From Clostridia bacterium (GTDB lineage: Bacteria > Bacillota_A > Clostridia > Oscillospirales > CAG-272): DNA of 5,985 nucleotides. Position numbers and translations under genes: made by a program. The notes beneath the pieces were generated by a model. It was given only the letters and a program-made list of their open reading frames with translations. It was not told the origin of the DNA and ran no database searches. The DNA lies in assembly GCA_017500625.1 (NCBI GenBank), contig JAFVYX010000249.1, forward strand, positions 1 to 5,985, written 5' to 3'. Positions 1 to 5,853 of this stretch are shown in pieces (the first letter of the stretch is position 1; every line of letters begins with the position of its first letter).

Positions 1-489
1 CTTACGATCGTCATTGTGCGCGGCGACCTGCTCGGTCACGCGGGCGAGACGGTTCCTGCCATGATGGACTACAAGCTCATGGCCGACAACGACTCGATGT
101 ACAACACGCCTCCCTGCTGGTGCATCTACATGGCGAAGCTCGTCTTTGAGTGGCTCGAGAGCATCGGCGGTCTTGAGGAGATCAAGCGCCGCAACGAGCG
201 CAAGGCTGCCCTTCTTTACGATTACCTCGACAGCCAGGACTACTACATTGCGCCCGTCGACAAGAAGAGCCGCTCGATGATGAACGTGGTGTTCGTCACG
301 GGGAACGAGGATCTTGACAAGAAGTTTGCGAAGGAGGCCTCGGCCGTGGGGCTCAAGAACCTCAAGGGCCACCGCTCGGTGGGCGGTATGCGTGCCTCGA
401 TCTACAACGCGATGCCCGTTGAGGGTGTGGAGGCCCTCATCAAATTCATGAAGGAGTTTGCGGAGAAGAACCCGAAATCCGCGCAGTAA
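1..489 (+). CDS. serC: Phosphoserine aminotransferase, C-terminal part (5' end outside window)
   Basis: SerC is a PLP enzyme that moves the amino group of glutamate onto 3-phosphohydroxypyruvate to give phosphoserine, the second step of serine synthesis; it acts in the cytoplasm as a dimer. The frame is open from base 1, and 162 codons remain before TAA at 487-489. The fragment starts LTIVIVRGDLLG, which in the family directly follows the PLP-binding lysine segment, so that lysine lies just outside the window. Visible landmarks are the NTPP motif (103-114), whose Asn-Thr touches the cofactor phosphate in known SerC structures, and the C-terminal GHRSVGGMRASIYNAMP block (367-417). The His, Arg and second Arg of that block bind substrate in the E. 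coli enzyme. The C-terminus is complete and of normal length. serA follows after 4 nt, so the two genes are almost certainly one operon. Family assignment is firm; promoter and start are not visible. Confidence 0.96.
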   Translation, partial: LTIVIVRGDLLGHAGETVPAMMDYKLMADNDSMYNTPPCWCIYMAKLVFEWLESIGGLEEIKRRNERKAALLYDYLDSQDYYIAPVDKKSRSMMNVVFVTGNEDLDKKFAKEASAVGLKNLKGHRSVGGMRASIYNAMPVEGVEALIKFMKEFAEKNPKSAQ

Positions 490-493
490 GACA

Positions 494-1651
494 ATGAAGA
501 TCAAGCTGATGAACAAGATCGCATCGGTCGGTACCGATGTGTTTGACAAGTCGCGCTATACCGTGAGCGCCGACGAGGTGGGTGCCGAGGCCATCATGGT
601 CCGCTCGGCCGCCCTGCACGAGTTGGCCTTTGAGCCCGAGCTTCTCGCGATCGCCCGTTGCGGCGCCGGCGTCAACAACATTCCCGTTGACCGCTGTGCC
701 GAGGAGGGCATTGTGGTGTTCAACACGCCCGGTGCCAACGCCAACGGCGTGAAGGAGCTGGCGATCCTTGCCCTCATTCTTGCCTCGCGTGACGTGATCG
801 GCGGCATCGAGTGGGCCAAGACGCTGAAGGGCACCGAGGGCGTTGCCAAGGCCGTGGAGGCCGGTAAGGGCGCCTACGCGGGCCACGAGCTTCTCGGTAA
901 GACGCTGGGCGTTATCGGTCTCGGCGCGATCGGCGGTATGGTCGCCAACGCCGCCACGCACCTCGGTATGAACGTGCTTGGCTGTGACCCCTTCCTGTCG
1001 GTAGCGGGCGCTTGGAACCTCTCGCGCGCCGTCAACCGTGCGGCCACCTTTGACGACATCTATGCGGGGGCCGATTACATCACCCTGCACGTTCCCGCTA
1101 CCCCCGACACCAAGAAGATGATCAACCGCGACACCATCGCCAAGATGAAGGACGGCGTCCGCATCATCAACCTCGCGCGCGCAGACCTGGTCGATGCCGA
1201 GGCGGTGAAGGAGGGCCTGGCCAGCGGCAAGATCGCGGCCTACGTCACCGACTTCCCCACCGAGGAGACCGTGGACGTTCCCGGCATCGTGGCGATCCCC
1301 CACCTCGGCGCCTCGACCGCCGAGAGCGAGGACAACTGCGCCGTGATGGCCGCTGAGGAGCTCGTGGAGTACCTCGAGTGCGGCAACATCAGAAACAGCG
1401 TGAACTTCCCCGCCGTTTCGATCCCCCACAACGGGGCGGCACGCATCTGCGTTCTGCACAAGAACATTCCGAACGTGCTGACAAGCCTCACGGGCTGCGT
1501 TTCCGAGAAGGGCATCAACATTGCCAACCTCTCGAACGGCTCGAAGGGTGAGTACGCCTACACGATCCTTGAGCTTGACAGCGCGGTCCCCGCGGGTACC
1601 GCCGAGGCCATGCAGGCGATCGAGGGCGTGATCCGCGTCCGCATTCTGTAA
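494..1651 (+). CDS. serA: D-3-phosphoglycerate dehydrogenase, short ACT type
   Basis: This 385-aa enzyme oxidises 3-phosphoglycerate to 3-phosphohydroxypyruvate with NAD, the committed step of serine synthesis and the source of SerC's substrate. The N-terminal substrate domain carries RCGAGVNNIP (residues 55-64). The Rossmann nucleotide domain has GLGAIGG (142-148) followed by acidic D165, which favours NAD. The catalytic triad of the 2-hydroxyacid dehydrogenase family is visible as R229 in NLARADLVD, a Glu in TDFPTEE (252-258) and H270 in PHLGAST. Residues from about 314 to the end form a single ACT domain, the module that often binds serine for feedback control. Most relatives have ARG or ARN after the catalytic Arg; here it is ARA, a mild variation. 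The ATG at 494 gives the usual N-terminus (MKIKLMNKIASVGTD); an earlier in-frame TTG at 458 would only add non-conserved residues. No good Shine-Dalgarno sequence precedes the ATG, so translation probably depends on ribosomes finishing serC 4 nt upstream. Confidence 0.96.
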   Translation: MKIKLMNKIASVGTDVFDKSRYTVSADEVGAEAIMVRSAALHELAFEPELLAIARCGAGVNNIPVDRCAEEGIVVFNTPGANANGVKELAILALILASRDVIGGIEWAKTLKGTEGVAKAVEAGKGAYAGHELLGKTLGVIGLGAIGGMVANAATHLGMNVLGCDPFLSVAGAWNLSRAVNRAATFDDIYAGADYITLHVPATPDTKKMINRDTIAKMKDGVRIINLARADLVDAEAVKEGLASGKIAAYVTDFPTEETVDVPGIVAIPHLGASTAESEDNCAVMAAEELVEYLECGNIRNSVNFPAVSIPHNGAARICVLHKNIPNVLTSLTGCVSEKGINIANLSNGSKGEYAYTILELDSAVPAGTAEAMQAIEGVIRVRIL

Positions 1652-1653
1652 AA

Positions 1654-1693
1654 GAAAAAAGCACGGTGGCCCTGCCACCGTGCTTTTTTTCTT
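1654..1693 (+). terminator. Intrinsic terminator of serC-serA
   Basis: A perfect 10-bp GC-rich stem (GCACGGTGGC, 1661-1670, with 1674-1683) closes a 3-nt CCT loop. It is followed by seven T (1684-1690) and preceded by an A-rich run (1652-1660) that can extend the stem. It begins 9 nt after the serA stop and ends the serine operon. The upstream A-tract would also let it work on the opposite strand, but no minus-strand gene reads into it. Confidence 0.93.
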
Positions 1694-1720
1694 GCATTTT
1701 GCTTTGCCGTATGCTATAAT
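1692..1720 (+). promoter_or_regulatory. Extended -10 promoter for the MutS-like gene
   Basis: TGCTATAAT at 1712-1720 is an exact extended -10 element (TG-N-TATAAT). The -35 at 17-bp spacing is TTGCAT (1692-1697), a weak match, as is common when the extended -10 is perfect. It sits directly behind the serA terminator. The expected transcription start near 1727 leaves only about 8 nt before the ATG at 1735 but about 29 nt before the GTG at 1756, which helps decide the start of the next gene. Confidence 0.7.
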
Positions 1721-1741
1721 TATCATAGATACGTATGGATT

Positions 1742-1748
1742 GTGAGGG
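1742..1748 (+). promoter_or_regulatory. Ribosome binding site deciding a GTG start
   Basis: GTGAGGG ends 7 nt before the GTG at 1756, a good Shine-Dalgarno distance. The in-frame ATG at 1735 lies upstream of this site, has no purine-rich sequence of its own and would start almost at the mRNA 5' end. Confidence 0.65.
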
Positions 1749-1755
1749 TTTTGCC

Positions 1756-3348
1756 GTGGAACAGAAATATCTCAGCTTCCTTTATCCCGACCGCGAGAGC
1801 GAGGTGCGGGAGCGCGAGGAAAGAGGAGTACGCATTGAGGCCGAGGTCCTTTCGGAGCTGGGGCTTACCTCTCTGCTTCCCATGAAGAATTCCTCGCTTC
1901 CCTCCTTTTTCACGAGGGACGGCGCCGTGATCGCTTACCGCCAGGCCATGTTCCGCGACCTTTTGCGCCTGCCTGAGCTTTCCCTGACGCTCCGCGACAT
2001 TCTTCCTCTCCTTTTCGATATTACCGAGCTGCGGCGCCTTGAGGCCGATTACGATCCGACGGGCGAGTCCTACCTTTACAGCATCACCGAGGTCGAGCTG
2101 TACGTTTCCTGCATCGCGCGGCTGTACGAGGGGCTTGCTCCCCTGTCTGATCGCCTGGAGAGCGAGGCGTTCCGCACCTTTGCCGAGGTGGTGACGACGC
2201 TGGCCTCAAGCGACTACTACAAGAAGCTGAACGCCGACCTTTCGGAGCTTTCCTCGCGCATTCGTGAGGTGCGGAGCATCACGGTGGGTGTCAACCTTGA
2301 CGCCACGATGCGCCCCGTGGAGGCGGGCGTGCTTTCGGTCAATTCGGCCCCCTTCAAGTCGGGGCGCGTTCTTGATAAGATCCTGCGCCTCAGCTTCAAG
2401 AACGATGCCATGACCACGATCGCCCCCCTCACCCCCTTTGATAAAAAACAGAACGAGAACCGCCGCGATGCCCTGCTGTCGGCGTTTCACGGGGCGCTGG
2501 ACGACGTGTTTCGCTCCTCGGTGCGCGGCTGGCGCGCGATCGTTGGCGAGTACGTTCTGGACAGCACCGATTTTCTCCTGCGGATCCTGCCCGAGATCGA
2601 GTTCATCACCCGCGGGGCTGAGCTCTGCCGCCGTCTCGGTGAGCGCGGCTACACCACCGTTTTTCCGACCGTCCTGCCGTTGGCCGATAAGGCCTTTACG
2701 GCGCGGGCGCTCTACAATCCCGACGTGGCCCTCCGCATCGACGGGCGTGTGGTGGAGAACGATCTCGCCTTTGACGAGCTGGCCCGCATCTACATTCTGA
2801 CGGGCCCGAACCGCGGCGGTAAATCGGTGGTGACGTGCGCCCTCGGACAGGCGCAGGCCATGTTCCAGTTGGGCCTTCCCGTGGCCGCTGAGGAAGCGGC
2901 GATCAGCCCTGTGAGCGCCATCTTCACGCATTTTCCGACGGGGGCGGAGGACACACTGGACAAGGGGCGCCTCGGCGAGGAGTGCGCGCGCCTGCGCGAG
3001 ATCTTCGATGCCGCCGATGCCGATGCCCTGGTGCTGCTTGACGAATCGCTCTCCTCGACGGGAGCTTATGAGGCCTCCTTCATTGCCGCCGAGATCCTTG
3101 CGGCCCTGGCCGCCCGTGGCGTGCGCGCCCTGTTCTCGACGCACCTGCACGAGCTTGGCGAGCACGTAGACGAGATCAACCGCCGCTCCCGTGAGGCGGG
3201 CGGTGTGGCCGTGGATACGCTGGTGGCAGGCATTGAGGAGGGACAGCGCTCCTTCCGCATTCACAGAAAGAAGCCCGACGGCAAGAGCTATGCGCGCGAC
3301 ATTGCCGAAAAGTACGGGCTTTCCTTTGAGGGGCTGAAGAAAAAATAA
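1756..3348 (+). CDS. Stand-alone MutS-family core/ATPase protein (no mismatch-recognition domain)
   Basis: This 530-aa protein (537 if started at ATG 1735) carries a MutS-type ABC ATPase at its C-terminus. Residues, counted from the GTG, are: Walker A GPNRGGKS (350-357), Walker B with VLLDES (426-431), and the switch histidine region STHLHEL (461-467). The C-terminal DGKSYARDIAEKYGLS resembles the region after the ATPase in MutS. The first ~340 residues are largely helical and correspond to the MutS lever/clamp core. The N-terminal mismatch-binding domain with its Phe-X-Glu motif is absent, and the length is well under the ~850 aa of MutS1. There is no Smr nuclease tail like that of MutS2. 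Two motifs deviate: Walker A has Arg where MutS1 has Met, and the GRGT that follows the Walker B DE(I/x) is replaced by LSST. It is therefore probably not the canonical mismatch sensor; DNA-structure or recombination roles known for other MutS branches are possible but unproven. It is transcribed alone, and no clear terminator follows it. Confidence 0.9.
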   Translation: MEQKYLSFLYPDRESEVREREERGVRIEAEVLSELGLTSLLPMKNSSLPSFFTRDGAVIAYRQAMFRDLLRLPELSLTLRDILPLLFDITELRRLEADYDPTGESYLYSITEVELYVSCIARLYEGLAPLSDRLESEAFRTFAEVVTTLASSDYYKKLNADLSELSSRIREVRSITVGVNLDATMRPVEAGVLSVNSAPFKSGRVLDKILRLSFKNDAMTTIAPLTPFDKKQNENRRDALLSAFHGALDDVFRSSVRGWRAIVGEYVLDSTDFLLRILPEIEFITRGAELCRRLGERGYTTVFPTVLPLADKAFTARALYNPDVALRIDGRVVENDLAFDELARIYILTGPNRGGKSVVTCALGQAQAMFQLGLPVAAEEAAISPVSAIFTHFPTGAEDTLDKGRLGEECARLREIFDAADADALVLLDESLSSTGAYEASFIAAEILAALAARGVRALFSTHLHELGEHVDEINRRSREAGGVAVDTLVAGIEEGQRSFRIHRKKPDGKSYARDIAEKYGLSFEGLKKK

Positions 3349-3428
3349 TTTTTCCTCAATTTCTCCCATATATTATAGGAAAAAACGGGGCGCTCTCAAA
3401 AAAAAGAAAAAAGATTTCACAAAAACAC
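3349..3428 (+). other. AT-rich intergenic spacer after the MutS-like gene
   Basis: These 80 bases contain several A or T runs and no ORF of note. A weak 7-bp pairing (TTTTTCC at 3349-3355 with GGAAAAA at 3378-3384, 22-nt loop) is possible, but no U-tract follows it, so I do not call it a terminator. Transcripts from the MutS-like gene may therefore run into the small-peptide unit. Confidence 0.5.
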
Positions 3429-3457
3429 TTGACATTAAAGAGCTGTATTTGTATAAT
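3429..3457 (+). promoter_or_regulatory. Perfect consensus sigma-A promoter of the small peptide gene
   Basis: TTGACA (3429-3434) and TATAAT (3452-3457) are both exact matches with an ideal 17-bp spacer. The expected transcription start is near 3464, giving a leader of about 30 nt. Such a complete match is uncommon and predicts high, largely unregulated expression unless a repressor acts here. I see no clear operator palindrome. Confidence 0.93.
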
Positions 3458-3477
3458 ATATGTATATAAGTATGCTT

Positions 3478-3489
3478 GGAGGCAAGGTG
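3478..3489 (+). promoter_or_regulatory. Strong ribosome binding site of the small peptide gene
   Basis: GGAGG (3478-3482) is followed by AAGGTG (3484-3489), both complementary to the 16S rRNA 3' end. The second ends 5 nt before the ATG at 3495. This supports translation of the short ORF rather than a purely non-coding RNA. Confidence 0.75.
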
Positions 3490-3494
3490 ATCTT

Positions 3495-3611
3495 ATGAAG
3501 GACCTATACACTTCCCCTGATTTCACGGTCATTTGTTTCAAAACCGAAGATAATATCACGCAGTCTCAGGATAATAATGTCAACATTGAGGATCTGATTG
3601 CAAACAGTTGA
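3495..3611 (+). CDS. 38-aa acidic small peptide, unknown function
   Basis: The ORF begins MKDLYTSPDFTVICFKTED and ends VNIEDLIANS; the middle is Asn/Gln/Ser-rich. It is clearly acidic (seven Asp/Glu against two Lys), has one Cys (residue 14), and no signal peptide or membrane segment. The layout Y-x-x-P-x-(hydrophobic)-x-V-x-x-F-x-x-E-D-x-I-x-x-S resembles, from memory, a diffuse group of short unnamed peptides found often in gut Clostridia; this is recollection, not a search. In favour of a real gene are the perfect promoter, the strong RBS 5 nt from the ATG, a stop codon placed just before a terminator, and an AT-rich composition unlike its GC-rich neighbours. A longer in-frame reading from 3429 would start inside the promoter and is rejected. 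It could be a regulatory or signal peptide or a RiPP-like precursor, but no modification enzyme, protease or transporter lies nearby. Function unknown. Confidence 0.72.
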   Translation: MKDLYTSPDFTVICFKTEDNITQSQDNNVNIEDLIANS

Positions 3612-3615
3612 CCGT

Positions 3616-3651
3616 AAAGAAAAAGCCGCAAAAGCGGCTTTTTCTTTTTTT
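3616..3651 (+). terminator. Intrinsic terminator of the small peptide gene
   Basis: A perfect 14-bp stem (3616-3629 with 3634-3647; core AAGCCGC/GCGGCTT) closes an AAAA loop and is followed by further T to 3651. It starts 5 nt after the peptide stop codon. Because the left arm is A-rich, the minus strand also carries a T-rich tail, so it can act as backup for the convergent operon. Confidence 0.93.
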
Positions 3652-3683
3652 AAAAGGCACGCGCCGTGCGGCGCGTGCCTTTT
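3652..3683 (-). terminator. Intrinsic terminator of the flippase-SLOG operon
   Basis: A perfect 14-bp stem (3652-3665 with 3670-3683; core GGCACGCGCC/GGCGCGTGCC) closes a 4-nt loop. The base of the stem overlaps the TAA of the SLOG gene (3682-3684). Minus-strand transcripts leave it through four T, a short tail, and then meet the neighbouring hairpin 4 nt further on. Confidence 0.85.
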
Positions 3684-4155
3684 ATATCTCATCGGCAAGG
3701 TTCCACACGGGAATCCCCCGATGCTCGGCCATGGCGACAGTGGTGCCCGTGCCGCTGGCACGGTCGGTGAGGTAGGCGATGCAAAGGTCGGCAGAGGCGA
3801 CCAGGGCGCGGTTGCGCTCACGCATCACGCCGTCATAATACGCGGGGGACAGGGTATGCACCACGTCAGCAGCGGCCAGCATGGCCGCGTAGCGGCGGCG
3901 ATCCCCCTCGGACCAGCGGCTATCCTGATCGCGGCACGGAAGAAGCAGAGTCAGCGTGATGTCGGGATACTCGCTATCGCGCAGAAGCGTAACGATCGCA
4001 GCGGCCAGCATATCAAAGCCAAGGGCGCCCCCCGCAAAAAAGCGGCGACAGCCCGCGGCGTAGGCGCGGCGCACGGCCGCCTCGGTGGCGGCGCGCAGGG
4101 CGGGATAGCTCTCGCGTGGCAGGCGGCGGTGGCCCGTAAAGCAGCAGGTGGTCAT
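3682..4155 (-). CDS. SLOG-family (DUF1273-like) putative nucleotide-binding protein
   Basis: A 157-aa Rossmann-like protein of the SLOG superfamily (the DprA/LOG fold), closest in layout to the YpsA/DUF1273 branch. Supporting motifs, numbered from the chosen Met, are: the first strand TCCFTGHR (3-10), the glycine-rich GGALGFD (42-48) expected to bind a nucleotide or its ribose-phosphate, LLPCRDQDSRW (71-81), and RNRALVASADLCIAYL (114-129) followed by a GTGTTVAMA turn (135-143). Family members are proposed to bind or process nucleotide-derived ligands, and some occur in conflict systems; no specific reaction is established for this branch. The start at 4155 has an AAAGGAG site 6 nt upstream (4162-4168). 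Its ATG overlaps the flippase TGA as ATGA, predicting translational coupling. A start at 4194 would add 13 non-conserved residues and ignore that RBS. No nuclease or other effector domain is fused. Confidence 0.88.
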   Translation of the reverse strand: MTTCCFTGHRRLPRESYPALRAATEAAVRRAYAAGCRRFFAGGALGFDMLAAAIVTLLRDSEYPDITLTLLLPCRDQDSRWSEGDRRRYAAMLAAADVVHTLSPAYYDGVMRERNRALVASADLCIAYLTDRASGTGTTVAMAEHRGIPVWNLADEI

Positions 4156-5735
4156 TGTGGGCTCCTTTCCCCCGATCTTCGTCCGATGATACACCTATTG
4201 TAGCCGATGACGGCCGCCTTGTCAAGGGGGGCGTGGCGCGCTTTTTTCCTTTTCGGGTGCAGGAGCGCGACCGCGGCAAAAAGAAACGCAAGGTAAAGAA
4301 GGGCGGAAAGGACCAGGCGGAGAACGAGGGCGCCCACGCCCTCCCCCGTCGGAAACAGACGGACGAGAGTGACGGCCGACATTACGGCAGAGAGCGGCAG
4401 AAGAACGCCGCAAAGGTAGGGAAAGCGAAAGGACAGCACCGAGGAGAGGCCCGCGATCGAGAGGCCAAAGTTGAAGACCTCGGCAATGAGGATCACCAGG
4501 GCATAGCCAACGGCGCCGAGGTAGGGGAGCAGCAGGACGACAAGCAGAATGCTGACAAGGGAATCGAGGATATTCACGCCCATGGCATAGACCTGACGGC
4601 CGAGCCCCTTGAGCATCACGTCGGTGACGTGATCGAGGTACATCACGGGAAGAAGCGGTGCCAGGAGAGAGAGATAGATCCCCGCCGAGGGATCGCCGTA
4701 CACGGCACTGACAAGCGAGGTGGCATTGGCCGCCATGATCCCCCCGACACCGATACCAAACCAAAGGGCCAGCACGTAGGTGCGCTCGGCAAGGCGGCGG
4801 TTGCCCGCCCCGTCCCCCTTGGCGGCACCCTCGGCAAACTCGGGTACCAAAAGGCCCGCAAAGGCCGACAGCACGGCCATCGGATAGAGCGCCACGGGGA
4901 GGGCCATGCCCGAGAGCGTGCCGTAGGCGGCGATCGCCTCGTCACGCGAGGCACCGCCCTGCGAGAGGGCACGGGGGATCAGCATATGCTCGGCGCTCAC
5001 AAGTCCCGAACGGACGTAGGAGGAGAGAGCGACAGGGAGGGTGATGTGCAAAAGCGCGCGGACGGGCGGCTTCCCGCGCTCGGCACGGCGGAGGCGGCGG
5101 ACGTCGAACGCGTACAACGCACCGTGAAAAAGGGCCGAGAGGATCTCCGCCACAGCCGAGCCGCCCACAAGCGCCAGGCACGCATAGTCAAGGCCCGAGG
5201 GGAGAAGGGCGCCGAGGGCGAGGACGGTGAGGACGATGCGCACGCCCTGCTCGGCCATGGTGACGGCCGCCGAACGCGTGGGGCGACGAACGGCGGTAAA
5301 GTAGCCGTAAAAGACCGAGGAGAGCGCCACGGGCACAAGGGCGACCGAGAGGAGACGAAGCGCGGGCACGGTGCGCCCGTCGCCGAGAAGCGCCGTACCA
5401 AGCGCGGGAGCGGTCAAAAACAGCACCACAGAGCCAACGCTCCCAAAAAGGAGCGCGTAGCCGAGCGAGGCGCGGAGCGCCGCCCGCGCCCCCACCGCAT
5501 CGCCGCGGCCAAGCGCCTCGGCCACAAGGCGGGTGACCGCCAGCTGTACGCCCGACGTGGCAAAGGTGACGGCAAAGGTATAAACGCTCATAATGAGGGA
5601 ATAGAGTCCCATTCCCTCGGCCCCTACCTTGCCCGTGACGTAGGCCCCAAAGGCCACCGACACCGTGCGCATGATGAGGGCCGAGAGCGCAAGGACAGCC
5701 CCGTTACGGAAGAAGCGCACGGCTCGCTCGGACAT
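4152..5735 (-). CDS. SpoVB/MurJ-like polysaccharide or lipid-linked flippase (MOP superfamily)
   Basis: A 527-aa integral membrane protein with hydrophobic segments along nearly its whole length (about 12-14 predicted by eye) and a basic tail (HPKRKKAR, 493-500). The N-terminal block RNGAVLALSALIMR (10-23), then VGAEGMGLYSL (37-47) and SGVQLAVTRLVAE (61-73), matches the start of SpoVB-type oligosaccharide flippases, which move lipid-linked cell-wall or polysaccharide precursors across the membrane. The substrate cannot be read from sequence. SpoVB itself acts in spore cortex synthesis, but many Clostridia carry several paralogues, so I give no symbol. The start at 5735 is chosen because AAAGGGGG (5743-5750) lies 7 nt upstream; the ATG at 5741 would be only 1 nt from it, and an in-frame start at 5912 would add 59 non-conserved residues read from the riboswitch region. 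The stop overlaps the SLOG start (ATGA). The last ~25 residues look unconserved and contain the SLOG ribosome binding site. Confidence 0.9.
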   Translation of the reverse strand: MSERAVRFFRNGAVLALSALIMRTVSVAFGAYVTGKVGAEGMGLYSLIMSVYTFAVTFATSGVQLAVTRLVAEALGRGDAVGARAALRASLGYALLFGSVGSVVLFLTAPALGTALLGDGRTVPALRLLSVALVPVALSSVFYGYFTAVRRPTRSAAVTMAEQGVRIVLTVLALGALLPSGLDYACLALVGGSAVAEILSALFHGALYAFDVRRLRRAERGKPPVRALLHITLPVALSSYVRSGLVSAEHMLIPRALSQGGASRDEAIAAYGTLSGMALPVALYPMAVLSAFAGLLVPEFAEGAAKGDGAGNRRLAERTYVLALWFGIGVGGIMAANATSLVSAVYGDPSAGIYLSLLAPLLPVMYLDHVTDVMLKGLGRQVYAMGVNILDSLVSILLVVLLLPYLGAVGYALVILIAEVFNFGLSIAGLSSVLSFRFPYLCGVLLPLSAVMSAVTLVRLFPTGEGVGALVLRLVLSALLYLAFLFAAVALLHPKRKKARHAPLDKAAVIGYNRCIIGRRSGERSPQ

Positions 5736-5754
5736 AGACATACCCCCTTTTTTT

Positions 5755-5786
5755 ACTATATTTATGCAAAAGGGAAAGCAATATGA
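5755..5786 (-). promoter_or_regulatory. Possible weak promoter of the flippase operon
   Basis: On the minus strand, TATAGT (5760-5755) lies 15 bp after TTGCTT (about 5781-5776). The spacing is short, the -35 is imperfect and the predicted leader would be only about 13 nt. This is merely the best candidate in the short gap between the flippase start and the divergent promoter at 5797. Confidence 0.3.
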
Positions 5787-5796
5787 GGCGGCGGGC

Positions 5797-5825
5797 TTGA
5801 CAGGCGGTGGCCTTTCCGTTATAAT
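5797..5825 (+). promoter_or_regulatory. Perfect consensus sigma-A promoter ahead of the riboswitch
   Basis: TTGACA (5797-5802) and TATAAT (5820-5825) are exact, with a 17-bp spacer. The expected transcription start is near 5832, so the RNA begins about 22 nt before the structured leader. It is divergent from the flippase and must drive a gene starting beyond base 5985. A maximal promoter followed by a riboswitch is the usual arrangement when control is exerted after initiation. Confidence 0.93.
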
Positions 5826-5853
5826 AAGGGCATACGACACAATTCGGCGCCGC

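Noticed and set aside
446..1726. Long minus-strand open frame (426 codons) opposite serA
   Set aside because: Antisense shadow of serA: translation is His/Gly/Val/Asp-rich without motifs and the frame runs through the serA terminator.
2206..3369. Minus-strand open frame (387 codons) opposite the MutS-like gene
   Set aside because: Shadow of a GC-rich gene; no family features, while the plus strand carries Walker A, Walker B and promoter signals.
3495..3611. Small peptide as a RiPP or lantibiotic precursor
   Set aside because: No leader cleavage motif, only one Cys, and no modification enzyme, protease or transporter in the adjacent genes except an unrelated flippase on the other strand.
3598..4203. 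Plus-strand frame running through both terminator hairpins and opposite the SLOG gene
   Set aside because: It crosses two perfect terminators and lacks an RBS; the minus strand encodes the recognisable SLOG protein.
4155..5786. Long plus-strand open frame (543 codons) opposite the flippase
   Set aside because: Highly charged, low-complexity translation rich in Arg, Gly, Lys and His with no domain. It mirrors the codon bias of the minus-strand membrane protein, which has clear family motifs and a proper RBS.
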